From Paenibacillus cremeus (lineage in GTDB: Bacteria; Bacillota; Bacilli; Paenibacillales; NBRC-103111): a DNA stretch of 64,000 bases. Location: contig NZ_VNJI01000033.1 in assembly GCF_007786445.1 (NCBI RefSeq), forward strand, positions 21,071 through 85,070. The letters are read 5' to 3'. Below, piece after piece: positions 51,141-59,477 of this stretch. Position numbers and translations under genes: made by a program. Position 1 is the first letter of the stretch, and every line of letters begins with the position of its first letter. A model generated the notes under the pieces. That model saw only the letters and a list, made by a program, of their open reading frames with translations, did not search any database and was not told the DNA's origin.

Positions 51141-52531
51141 AGCAAGTAAGCATTTGGAAAGGAACGTTCGTCATTGCTGCTATCCATATGCTGCTTGCCG
51201 GTGTGGCTTTCTTGAAGGACGTAATGCTGGCCTCGTTCTTCGGGACATCGCCTCAGGCCGATGCGCTGTCGATCGCACTCTTCATTCCCGACACGCTGGG
51301 CAATAATCTGGTCGGTACGGCCATCGGTGTAGCCTGTGTACCAACCTTCGCCGCATTGTACGCGCAAGGGAGCCTTCAGCGGTTTGCAATGACCGCCAGG
51401 CAGTTGGCGGTTCAGCTACTGGTATTGATGGCGGTAGCCTGGGTCATCCTCTTCGCGTTTGGCGATCATCTTGTGGGCTGGCTTGGGGGTGGCGGCATGC
51501 AATGGCTATGCTATCGGCTGGTTCTGATCCTGCTGCCGACCTTGGTTCTGTTTCCGCTCTCTGCGATCGTGAATGGCCTACTGCAGGCGGCGGAAGCCTT
51601 TCAAGCCCCCGCGTTTTCTACGGTCGTCTATAATGCGGTATTTCTAGCAGGGCTTGTTTTAAGCAGCGTCCTGGGACTTTCTAGAACACAAGGGGCCTAT
51701 GTGGGGGCCGTCAGCATCGCGCTGGGGATGGTCACAATGACCGGTTATGTTCTGTTTCGTCTTTGTCGACATCCGGGACTCCAAGGCCTTTGGCGTCGGA
51801 GGGAACAGCGTCCATCTCTTCTACACATAGATGCCGATCTAGGCACGGTTTACCGGGTGTTCGGACCTTACTTGCTGGTGCTGCTATTTTCCCAATCGGT
51901 CTTAATCGCAGAACGTTACATCGCATCCTCTCTTGGGGAGGGAACGGTGGCAGGCCTGACGTACGCTTTTCGGCTGGCTCAATTTCCGATCTGGGTGTTT
52001 GTCGCCGCCATTAATATGATTTTGCTGCCCAGAATGGCCAAGGCCGGTGCTGCCGGAGATTTCGCAGGACAGCAGAGGGAGTTTTTCAAAGCGATCGGGG
52101 TGACCCTCGCCATCACCGTTCCTACCGCAATCGTCTTTTTCACCGCCCGGGTACCGATCATTACACTGCTTTTCGTTCGCGGATCGTTCGATGCGGCTTC
52201 CCTGCATATTACGGCTGATATCTTCGCCGGACTGGCGGTCGGAATTGTCGGTCAATCGCTGGCGTCTGTCGGTTTAAGGTATTACATCGCCAGCAGTAGA
52301 ATGAAGGTGCCGGCATGCGTATATTTCACTACCGCCGTTCTTAATATCGGACTGGATACTTGGTGGGTTAAGCTATGGGGTCCGGCGGGGCTGGGCTGGG
52401 GCTCTGCCAGTGCCTCGGCCTTGAACGCATCGGTCATTCTCCTGTTTATCATGCGGGAAATTAAAGAAAACAAGCAAAGTCAGGGTGGTGCAGATGAAAC
52501 GTTTTCTCGTCGTCATACCGTCGTACAATGA
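51137..52531 (+). CDS. MurJ/MviN-like lipid flippase
   Basis: A 464-residue MOP-superfamily transporter with about 13-14 helices. FLKDVMLASFFGTSPQADALSIALFIPDTLGNNLVGTAIGVACVPTFAALY is the characteristic first block, with LLQAAEAFQAPAFSTVVYN and LFVRGSFDAASLHITADIFAGLAVGIVGQSLASVGLRYYIAS following. MurJ flips lipid II; homologues in surface-glycan loci flip other polyprenyl-linked sugars. The ATG overlaps the deacetylase stop (ATGA). With the PelG-like gene this gives the locus two potential flippases. Confidence 0.88.
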   Translation: MKQVSIWKGTFVIAAIHMLLAGVAFLKDVMLASFFGTSPQADALSIALFIPDTLGNNLVGTAIGVACVPTFAALYAQGSLQRFAMTARQLAVQLLVLMAVAWVILFAFGDHLVGWLGGGGMQWLCYRLVLILLPTLVLFPLSAIVNGLLQAAEAFQAPAFSTVVYNAVFLAGLVLSSVLGLSRTQGAYVGAVSIALGMVTMTGYVLFRLCRHPGLQGLWRRREQRPSLLHIDADLGTVYRVFGPYLLVLLFSQSVLIAERYIASSLGEGTVAGLTYAFRLAQFPIWVFVAAINMILLPRMAKAGAAGDFAGQQREFFKAIGVTLAITVPTAIVFFTARVPIITLLFVRGSFDAASLHITADIFAGLAVGIVGQSLASVGLRYYIASSRMKVPACVYFTTAVLNIGLDTWWVKLWGPAGLGWGSASASALNASVILLFIMREIKENKQSQGGADETFSRRHTVVQ

Positions 52532-53234
52532 AGAACTGAATCTTCCGGGCGTTCTGAGGGAGCTGCTGGGTTTACGACTGGAAACCGATGTCCTCGTCGT
52601 CAATGACGGCTCGAAGGATCGGACGGCGGCTGTCGCATCCGAGTTTCCGGTCCATGTTGTGAGTCACCCCTGCAATCTGGGCTATGGCGCAGCACTTCAA
52701 ACGGGGTTTAAATACGCTGTCAAGCAAGGCTACGACTATGTGCTCACGCTGGACGCCGACGGCCAGCATAATGCTCTCGATCTGATCATGATTATAAAAG
52801 AGATCGAACGCGGAGAGGCGGACATCGTAATCGGGTCCCGCTATATCGAGGCGCTGGGGTATACTTCCGGGCCGGTGAAACGGCTTGCGGTGGTGTTTTT
52901 CCGAGGGCTGATTCGACTGTTTACGAAAGCCAAAATTTCCGATCCAACCTCCGGACAGCGCGGCTTCAAACGCCATGTATTCCAGTACTATGCGGGCAGC
53001 GGTAGGTTTCCGCAGGATTTTCCCGATGTGGACGTGCTGATACACATGCTGCTGCGAAAGTATCGGATTAAAGAAATATCAGCCACCATGCGCGAGCGCA
53101 AGCAAGGAGTCAGTATGCACTCCGGCTTAAAGCCTATTTTTTACATGATTAAAATGATGCTCTGCATCGTCCTGGTGCTCATTCGCAGCAAGAGAGAGAG
53201 CTATAAAGAAGCCAAAGCGGGAGTGAAAGCATGA
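52494..53234 (+). CDS. GT2 glycosyltransferase (DPM1/dolichyl-phosphate-sugar synthase-like)
   Basis: A 246-residue GT-A enzyme. RFLVVIPSYNEELNLPGVLREL, VLVVNDGSKDRTAAVA, SHPCNLGYGAALQTGFKYAVKQGYDYVLTLDADGQH (the DxD metal motif) and IVIGSRYIEALGYTSG are typical of dolichyl/polyprenyl-phosphate hexose synthases. No membrane helix is present. ATG 52494 lies in the end of the MurJ-like gene with AGGGTGG upstream. The following DUF2304 gene overlaps it by four bases, a common pairing for this GT type. Confidence 0.92.
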   Translation: MKRFLVVIPSYNEELNLPGVLRELLGLRLETDVLVVNDGSKDRTAAVASEFPVHVVSHPCNLGYGAALQTGFKYAVKQGYDYVLTLDADGQHNALDLIMIIKEIERGEADIVIGSRYIEALGYTSGPVKRLAVVFFRGLIRLFTKAKISDPTSGQRGFKRHVFQYYAGSGRFPQDFPDVDVLIHMLLRKYRIKEISATMRERKQGVSMHSGLKPIFYMIKMMLCIVLVLIRSKRESYKEAKAGVKA

Positions 53235-53596
53235 ATAGTACGCTCAAATTGTTCATTTTGTGCTGCGGCATCGGATTTTCATGCGGGGTCATGTATTTGC
53301 TACTGAAGAAAAAAATTAATGAGCGGCATTCGATCATTTGGCTTGGCGGCGTCACGTCGATCCTGGTCATTACCGCCTTCCCCGAATGGTTCGATAAGCT
53401 GGCGGTATCGGTCGGCGTCAGTTATCCTCCGGCATTGCTGTTTTTGCTCTCGATTCTGGTGCTGGCCTTAGTGGTGCTGTATCAGTCAATGCAAATCTCC
53501 ATACTGAATGAGAAGTTGAAGGAGTTAGTTCAATATATGGCGCTGGAACAGCCGGGCTTAAAATCAGATGAAAAGTGCGATGCACGGGCGGATTAA
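53231..53596 (+). CDS. DUF2304 membrane protein
   Basis: A 121-residue protein with three hydrophobic segments (about 5-25, 38-55 and 66-85) and a polar C-terminal coiled-coil tail (SILNEKLKELVQYMALEQ). KKKINERHSIIWLGGVTSILVITAFPEWFDKLAVSVGVSYPPALLFLLSILVL is the DUF2304 pattern. The function is unknown, but the family is repeatedly encoded beside DPM1-like glycosyltransferases, as here (4-base overlap), so it may anchor or assist that enzyme. Confidence 0.87.
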   Translation: MNSTLKLFILCCGIGFSCGVMYLLLKKKINERHSIIWLGGVTSILVITAFPEWFDKLAVSVGVSYPPALLFLLSILVLALVVLYQSMQISILNEKLKELVQYMALEQPGLKSDEKCDARAD

Positions 53597-53612
53597 AAAG
53601 GAGAGGGGATTC

Positions 53613-54602
53613 TTGCATCGAGCTTGGAGACGAGTTTTAAACATTGCATTGTTTCTCGAGATTCATGAAATCATTAGCCTTTTAACATTATTGACATTGA
53701 CATTTCTATATTCGATTCATTTGAATTTGGGAACTTTTGTAGAAACAACAAGAGAGATCACCGTCACTGCAGGGTTGATAACACGTACAGTTTTTCTCAT
53801 TATGCTACTCATGCTAGGAATGATTGTAGCGTTTCCGAAGTGGCGTTTCATCGGCTATGCTCAATTGGTGTTTCGAATAATGACATCGTTTTTAATAATG
53901 CTGCTCTCTTACGAAATCGTGATGCGGTACATTCAGCTAATGGGGCATACAATGTACGACCATCTATTGCAAAAATGGGATTCGTTCCTGTTTTTTGGAA
54001 AGCAGCCAGCTGAATGGATGGACAAGTTGAATACACTACCCATGACAAGTCTTCTCAGTGGAGCGTATCTTGCTTGGTTTCCCTTTTGTTATGGAACGAT
54101 CTTCTTGTTATTGATTAAAAGCAGACGAGCTGCGCTTGAATATGCGACAGTAGCTTTAACTAGCTTTTATATAGGCAATATCGGATATGTGCTCGTACCT
54201 GCGGTTGGGCCGCTATTTACACATGAATTCTCGACCGTGGTGGGTGGTCTAACGGCCAAAATGCTCGATCCAGGATTTTATAAACCGGTTGCGAATTGCT
54301 TCCCCAGTCTCCATACTTGTATTTCCGTTGTCATGCTCGTTCAGGTATGGAAGTATTTCAGAAAGATGATCTGGGTATATACTCCGGTAACGGCACTCAT
54401 TGTTTTTTCTACCGTCTATCTTCGAATACACTATGCAGTCGATGTTTTTGTAGGTGTCGTGCTCGCCATATTAACGACAATATGCATTCCGGTCATTATG
54501 ACTTTATGGGAACGATTGCGCGAACAAAAGGCTAGGTCACAATTCACAATGATTCCAATTGAAATTAACGACAACAGCATTGGACGGCAAAGGGAGGCCT
54601 AA
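53613..54602 (+). CDS. PAP2/AUR1-like membrane phosphatase
   Basis: A 329-residue protein with six or so membrane helices. ANCFPSLHTCISVVMLVQVW and STVYLRIHYAVDVFVGVVLA match the PSxH and SRxxxxxH-x3-D motifs of lipid phosphate phosphatases; the catalytic His residues are present. TTG 53613 follows AAGGAGAGG five bases upstream and clears the DUF2304 stop; ATG 53568 would overlap it with no ribosome binding site. The gene is visibly more AT-rich than its neighbours, possible evidence of separate acquisition. It could recycle the polyprenyl carrier or transfer a lipid-linked group. Confidence 0.83.
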   Translation: MHRAWRRVLNIALFLEIHEIISLLTLLTLTFLYSIHLNLGTFVETTREITVTAGLITRTVFLIMLLMLGMIVAFPKWRFIGYAQLVFRIMTSFLIMLLSYEIVMRYIQLMGHTMYDHLLQKWDSFLFFGKQPAEWMDKLNTLPMTSLLSGAYLAWFPFCYGTIFLLLIKSRRAALEYATVALTSFYIGNIGYVLVPAVGPLFTHEFSTVVGGLTAKMLDPGFYKPVANCFPSLHTCISVVMLVQVWKYFRKMIWVYTPVTALIVFSTVYLRIHYAVDVFVGVVLAILTTICIPVIMTLWERLREQKARSQFTMIPIEINDNSIGRQREA

Positions 54603-55006
54603 GGGGACAAAGAGTACAGCACGGTACGTGGAGGCAAATCCAATAGAAGGCCACCTCGGAAAAAACAGCGAGCTTGAAAAAAATCAGGTCGATCAATATC
54701 GTCAGCGCTAGCTGCTTGCCACCAGCTGCTCCACGTAATTCTTCCAACTGAAAAACTAAGCTGGAAACGGGAGCTTGAGCTAAGTGCATCGGTATTGAAA
54801 AACGATATCATATGATCGAGATTTGTCATTATTGTGCCTTGTGCATCGCCCCCCATCTGGAATAAATGCAATATTTCAAGGTTTGTCGAACAATGATCGG
54901 CAAGGGCGCTTCCATATGATAAGATGTACTAGGCATGCGGATGCAGTGCTTTTCGAGTTGCCTTCGAGTCGAATTAAATCAACCATGTCATGGGAGGGGG
55001 GACATT
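54603..55006. other. 404-base gap between the PAP2-like and HD-GYP-like genes
   Basis: Apart from the ribosome binding site of the next gene (GGGAGGGGGGA, 54992-55002) I see no convincing gene, RNA or terminator here. Short open frames on both strands lack ribosome binding sites. CATATGATAAGATG near 54914-54928 could be part of a promoter for the next gene. Confidence 0.5.
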
Positions 55007-56851
55007 GTGACGATTTACGGAATCAAAATTGATGACGTTTACTTATACTACGCTGGGATGGCCACGATCATTTTGTCCCTTGTGCTGGTTGTCTTGTATT
55101 TATTGCAGCGACGCCGAGTGAAGCGAAACGACATCAGGCTGGAGCTGGCGAGTCGTATGCTTCAGCATATTCAGCCCTCCGCAGGGCTCGAGAATAACCT
55201 GAACTATATTCTCGAAATGGTGGGCGGTTTTGTATCCGCGCCTTCGTATACGTTTTATTTACGCAATGAGAAGCAGCAGCAGCTGGTACTGAAGGCTACC
55301 CGATACCGGGAAGGGCAGGCCGGGGTAGCTGGAGGTTCCGGACGAGGCGGTGCTAAGAAAGAAAAGGAAGTGTACCACCCGCCGCTTCAGCTGCCGATCG
55401 AAGCCATTGGCAGTCGGACCGAATTGATCAAGGAAGGCGAGGTTCCGCTTCTTTCGATTCCCATCATGGGCGGCTCCGGACTCGTTCGCGTCGGACCGGT
55501 TACTCAGCTGAAGTCCAGCCAGCGCTGGGCATTGGAGTATATTTCGCAGCTGTCGTCCCAGTTTCTATCGATCTTGATCGATTCGGATCGGCTGCAGCGT
55601 AAGGCGGAAGTCATTGTGACCTCCGGCGAAGCGCTCCGCAAAATCAGCTCCATTGCACTGGATTGTGGAGAAACGATGAGCAAGGTACTGGGGATGGCGG
55701 CGGTTGCTTTGGAGCTGAAAGCCGGGTTTATTGCCCTGCCGGATGGCGGGCGGCTGCAAACGGCGGCTAGTCTTGGTGTGAGCCGGGAAGCGCTGCGAAG
55801 CAAGGAATGGCCTGAAGCGCTGCTTCAGTGGCTTGGGGGCCGGAAAGCAACGGTCATCGGTTCCGATGAGGTGCGTCCTGACTGGTTGCCTTCCAGCTTG
55901 AGCGGCCAAAATGGAGAAGGGCTCGTCATTAGCCAATTTGACGTGTTCGGCGAGGGCGGGCTGCTTGTCTTCGTGCCTTCCTCCGGGTCAAATGAGCGGT
56001 CGTCGCTTTCACAATTGTCCGCATCGGCCGTTTCGATTGCGGCGAATTTGTCGGAATTGATCCGCATCCAAATGCAGACGAGACAGCTGTCCGATTCCAG
56101 TGCTGAGCTGCTGAAATCGCTCTCTCGATCGATTGATAATTTAAACCCGTACACGACCGGTTATTCGGAGCTGATGAGCCGTTACTCGATCATTATTGCG
56201 ATTGAGATGGGCTTGCCGGCCGACCAAATTACCGACATTGGACTCGCGGCCTATCTGAGCAACATTGGGATGCTGGGCTTAAGCGAGGAGCTGTACTTGA
56301 AGGAAGGACAGTATTCCGAGCAGGAATTTGAGAAAATGAAGCTTCACGCCGAGGTTGGCGCGGATATTGTGGAGATCACGCTGGGCAATAAGGCGGTTGC
56401 GGATTATATTCGCCATCACCACGAACGGATGGACGGCAACGGGTATCCGGCAGGGCTGAAGGATCAACAGATCCCGGTAGGAGCGAGAATTATTGCGGTG
56501 ACGCAGACGTTCTTAGCTAAAATTCAAGGGCGCAAGTACCGGGAGCCGCTGGCCTTCAACAAGGCGCTCGCGCTTCTAAAGGCAGCAGCCGGATCACAGC
56601 TCGATCCGGCTGCCGTAGAAGCGCTGAGCTCTTGGTTCAAGCGTAAGCAGACCAACCCGGCGCTTGCTGGCCGATCTCTTGGCTCTTGCTGGGAGATGTG
56701 CTGTGTGCCGAAGGAAATTTGTGCCGGCTGTCCGGCGTTTGGTAAAGAAGATGTGAATTGCTGGGAAGTTCCCGGCAACCATTGTCAATCGCACGGCAAG
56801 TCCTGTGCGTCTTGTCCGGTCCGTTCGGAAGCAGCTACCCGCTTAGCCTAG
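55007..56851 (+). CDS. Degenerate HD-GYP protein with membrane anchor, GAF-like region and Cys-rich tail
   Basis: A 614-residue protein. One membrane helix (about 12-33), a GAF-like region (about 50-360, for example ALDCGETMSKVLGMAAVALELKAGFIALPDG), then an HD-GYP fold (about 380-560). The GYP end is intact (HHHERMDGNGYPAGLKDQQIPVGARII), but the expected HD of HDIGKIG reads SN in AAYLSNIGMLGL, and the later VxDxF metal site reads AVTQTF. Loss of these ligands predicts no c-di-GMP hydrolysis. The last 60 residues have CWEMCC, CAGCP, NCWEV, C and CASCP. The GTG start follows GGAGGGGGG. It may sense c-di-GMP or redox for the glycan locus. Confidence 0.87.
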   Translation: MTIYGIKIDDVYLYYAGMATIILSLVLVVLYLLQRRRVKRNDIRLELASRMLQHIQPSAGLENNLNYILEMVGGFVSAPSYTFYLRNEKQQQLVLKATRYREGQAGVAGGSGRGGAKKEKEVYHPPLQLPIEAIGSRTELIKEGEVPLLSIPIMGGSGLVRVGPVTQLKSSQRWALEYISQLSSQFLSILIDSDRLQRKAEVIVTSGEALRKISSIALDCGETMSKVLGMAAVALELKAGFIALPDGGRLQTAASLGVSREALRSKEWPEALLQWLGGRKATVIGSDEVRPDWLPSSLSGQNGEGLVISQFDVFGEGGLLVFVPSSGSNERSSLSQLSASAVSIAANLSELIRIQMQTRQLSDSSAELLKSLSRSIDNLNPYTTGYSELMSRYSIIIAIEMGLPADQITDIGLAAYLSNIGMLGLSEELYLKEGQYSEQEFEKMKLHAEVGADIVEITLGNKAVADYIRHHHERMDGNGYPAGLKDQQIPVGARIIAVTQTFLAKIQGRKYREPLAFNKALALLKAAAGSQLDPAAVEALSSWFKRKQTNPALAGRSLGSCWEMCCVPKEICAGCPAFGKEDVNCWEVPGNHCQSHGKSCASCPVRSEAATRLA

Positions 56852-56886
56852 CGTAGGCTCAACGGGTCTAGCGATAGTGCGGGCAA

Positions 56887-57147
56887 CTATTGAAGCTCGT
56901 CTTCGTGCATGTCTTCGTTCGTCGAATCCTCTCCGGGATAATCCCGCGAAATTCCGGCGTGCAGCTCTTGATTTTCGTAAGCGTAAGCGCTGACGGCCTG
57001 CTGGTCTTCGAGCCACGGAGTGCTTTTGCCCAGAGCTTCATGGTTAAAGCTGCTGCCATAAGGGCCCTCAGGGAACTCTTGGGCGAGAATTTCGTTACGC
57101 TGGGATTGGACAGTGGCTAGCTCGTTGTTCTTTGGTTTTCTAAACAT
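56887..57147 (-). CDS. Small acidic hypothetical protein
   Basis: An 86-residue soluble protein: basic start (MFRKPKNNELATVQSQRNEIL), a central EFPEGPYGSSFNHEALGKSTPW, and a strongly acidic end (STNEDMHEDELQ). ATG 57147 follows AAGGAG on the - strand. I do not recognise a family. It is convergent with the HD-GYP-like gene, with about 35 bases between stops, and diverges from the short promoter-terminator unit at 57247. Confidence 0.7.
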   Translation of the reverse strand: MFRKPKNNELATVQSQRNEILAQEFPEGPYGSSFNHEALGKSTPWLEDQQAVSAYAYENQELHAGISRDYPGEDSTNEDMHEDELQ

Positions 57148-57246
57148 GGTTTGGGCTCCTTCCTGGCTCGATTTTCCGCTGGGTTTCGCGGAAGCCTGGT
57201 GCGTTAACCACATTGTGTCCTACCCTTAGCTGCTTTATCCAAGCGC

Positions 57247-57352
57247 TTGCGCAAAAGGAACAAATCTGCTATTATGGAAATAATTTCAAACGACAGAGGA
57301 AGCACCTCTTTTGCTGCATGGCGGGCCATGTGGGAGAAGGGGTGCTTTTTTT
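57247..57352 (+). promoter_or_regulatory. Promoter directly followed by a terminator (short transcript or attenuator)
   Basis: TTGCGC (57247-57252), 17 bp, and TATTAT (57270-57275) with an upstream TGC form an extended -10 promoter. A terminator-like hairpin follows: AAGCACCTCTT (57300-57310) with AAGGGGTGCTT (57337-57347) and a 7-T run. The product would be an RNA of about 70 bases, or a leader that attenuates the HRDC gene starting at 57416. Confidence 0.5.
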
Positions 57353-57415
57353 GCATTGTCGGCTTGAAACCACCGGACTGATAGAGGTCTAATACACGAT
57401 TGGGAGGGAGCAGCT

Positions 57416-58427
57416 TTGAACTTACTATTTTTGAGCAGCTTGGAGAAGACCACGGAGGAGGGGCACATAACAAACGCACAAGTATCGATCAGTGAGCAGC
57501 AAGGCGTGTGGTATGCGATTTGGAGCGAGCTGAACGAGGAGGGCGAGCCGACGCAGGAAACCTGGTATGAGGGCCTGCACTGGCAGGAGCTGCTGGCGGT
57601 GTTCCGTGAGCAGGTGTTCGCGAAGCAATGCGAGGGCTTTAAGCCGCTGGTGGACATGGGAGTCAGGGAGCTCGCCATTGTCGATGTGCGCAATCTTCCT
57701 CCAGAAGATGCACTATTACAGCGAGCTGCATGCCGATGAGGCGCTGTACGAGGCGCTCCGGCAGTGGCGCTTCAAGCAGGCCAGCACGGAGAGCAAGGCC
57801 GCGTTCATCGTCGCCACGAACCGGTTGCTGCGCATGATCAGCAACTTCCGGCCACAGACGGAGGAGGAGCTGCTGCAGCTGCCGGGCTTCGGGGGGACCA
57901 AGGCCGCTGCCTATGGCGCGGAGATTCTGGCGCTGACGGCTGCGTACGAGCGGCACACCTCGTTTCCGCTCTCCTGGGTGGAGCAGGAGGTGCCGGAAGC
58001 AGACTTCCAGGCCTGGCTGCTGAAGGAGCAGGAGCGCAAGCGCAAGGCGGAGATGGACAAGCTGGACATTAAGCGGAGGCTGCTGGAGGTCATCTCCCGC
58101 GGCGAGCGGATCGATGAGCTGCAGGAGCAGACGAAGATGGATCGACGCAGTCTGCTGATGTGGATGGAGGAGCTGGACCGCGACGGGTACGATCTGGAGC
58201 CCTACATCGAACAGATGCTGGAGCAGGTGCCGGAGACCGAGCGGGAGCAGGCGTGGCAGGCGTTCGAGCAGCAGGGCGACTGCTACCTCAAGCCGATTCT
58301 GCAGGCGGTCTACAAGCAGCAGGAGTTCTCGTCGAAGGATGCCGAGCGGGTCTACGAATGGCTGCGACTGCTGCGGATGAAATTCCGCCGCTTGAACAGC
58401 AGCGTCAAGCCCGGCGAAGCGAGCTAG
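57416..58427 (+). pseudogene. HRDC-domain protein interrupted by a +1 frameshift
   Basis: TTG 57416 follows GGGAGG. The first frame gives about 100 residues (LFLSSLEKTTEEGHITNAQVSISEQQGVWYAIWSELNEEGEP, then WYEGLHWQELLAVFREQVFAKQCEGFKPLVDMG) and runs to a stop at 57739. The rest of the protein continues one base over, from about MHYYSELHADEALYEALRQWRFKQASTESKAAFIVATNRLLRMI, an HRDC nucleic-acid-binding domain (about 75 residues), then a charged helical C-terminal region to 58427. The two parts join without overlap near 57700. The break may be a real mutation, a sequencing error, or two genes (ATG 57706 exists but has no ribosome binding site). Confidence 0.75.
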
Positions 58428-58460
58428 CGCGGAGCAGGCAATACCTGCGTTGGGGACCGC
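58427..58460 (+). repeat. Possible degenerate copy of the 51-bp-type repeat (locus C)
   Basis: GGAGCAGGCAATACCTGCG then TTGGGGACCGC matches the plan of the other copies: a GC hairpin (GCAGG/CCTGC instead of GCGG/CCGC) followed by GTTGG(A/G)G. As at locus A it begins directly at a stop codon. A single copy with changed stem bases, so this is tentative. Confidence 0.35.
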
Positions 58461-58492
58461 TTCCGTTCCTTACGCCGCCTTAAAAAACAGAA

Positions 58493-58527
58493 AACCCAGA
58501 GACACGAGCCAAGCGCGTCTCTGGGTT
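58493..58527. terminator. Bidirectional terminator between HRDC and corA genes
   Basis: AACCCAGAGAC (58493-58503) pairs perfectly with GTCTCTGGGTT (58517-58527). T-rich tracts lie on both sides (CATTTTTTT on +, TTTTCTGTTTTTTA on -). Confidence 0.85.
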
Positions 58528-58541
58528 CATTTTTTTCATAC

Positions 58542-59477
58542 CTACAGCCAATCCTTCTTACGAAACAGGATAAACATGGATACACCGACAACTACCATGG
58601 ACAAGAGGGCCACAACCCCGCCATAATGCCAATGCATTCCGGGTACATATTCAAAGTTCATTCCGTATACGCCGGTAATGAATGTCAAGGGCATGAAGAT
58701 TGTCGTCAGCGCTGTAAACACGCGCATGATTTCGTTCGCGCGGTTGGCTAGGCTGGACTGGTATGCTTCTCGCAAGTTCCCCATCAAATCGCGGAACGTG
58801 TCGAACGTCTCGGCAATTTTCACCGCATTCTCGTAAATGTCGCCGAAGTACTTTTTGAGCGGCTCACTGATCAGCTTGAGCTCCTTCTTGTTGAGGGTTG
58901 CGATCACTTCACGCTGCGGCACCAGCACCTTCTTCAGCCAGAGGATCTCACTGCGAAGACTGATGATTTCATTCAGATGCGACTTCTTCGTATGCATGAG
59001 AATGTCTTCTTCCAGCTTCTCGATCTTGGCTTCGATCCGGTCGCCGACGTTCGTATAGTTATCAACGATCAGGTCCATCAAGTGGTACAGGAACTGATCC
59101 GGCATCGTAACTTCCTCTTCCCAAAGCACGGGCTTCAGGGTACGGATCTCGTTGATTTTGGTCCGGGTGACGGTAATAATGTAATGCTTCCCTAGAAAAA
59201 TGTTCAACGCCCGAAGAAAAATTTCCTCATCGTCAAACCGGATGCTGTTCACTACAATAAAATAATGCGTATCGTATAGCTCGATCTTCGGGCGCTGCTC
59301 TTCCTCGGTCAGAACATCCTCGATCGCGAGCTCATGAAGATGAAATAAGGGCTGTAAAATTTCCAAATCCTCGACATCGGCATCGATCCAATAAAATCCA
59401 TGCTGAGGCGGTTCGATGGTTAACGTGATGTCCTCCACAAGCGTAAAAATGCCGTCCTGAACCAAGCGTGCCTTCAT
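58542..59477 (-). CDS. corA: CorA-family magnesium transporter
   Basis: A 311-residue CorA. The cytoplasmic funnel fills the first 240 residues (HELAIEDVLTEEEQRPKIELYDTHYFIVV is a conserved block), then two membrane helices near the C-terminus. YGMNFEYVPGMHW carries the GMN selectivity motif (here YGMNF). ATG 59477 is favoured because AAAGGGG lies eight bases upstream; GTG 59486 is too close. It takes up Mg2+ (possibly Co2+ or Ni2+). A clear promoter lies about 300 bases upstream, leaving an unusually long leader. Confidence 0.94.
   Translation of the reverse strand: MKARLVQDGIFTLVEDITLTIEPPQHGFYWIDADVEDLEILQPLFHLHELAIEDVLTEEEQRPKIELYDTHYFIVVNSIRFDDEEIFLRALNIFLGKHYIITVTRTKINEIRTLKPVLWEEEVTMPDQFLYHLMDLIVDNYTNVGDRIEAKIEKLEEDILMHTKKSHLNEIISLRSEILWLKKVLVPQREVIATLNKKELKLISEPLKKYFGDIYENAVKIAETFDTFRDLMGNLREAYQSSLANRANEIMRVFTALTTIFMPLTFITGVYGMNFEYVPGMHWHYGGVVALLSMVVVGVSMFILFRKKDWL

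Noticed and set aside
54599..54871. - strand open frame of 90 codons in the gap after the PAP2-like gene
   Set aside because: No ribosome binding site, no recognisable product, and a second overlapping frame is equally long.
35853..56851. Search for a SiaD-like diguanylate cyclase or PelD
   Set aside because: No GGDEF/GGEEF motif is found in any translated gene of the locus.
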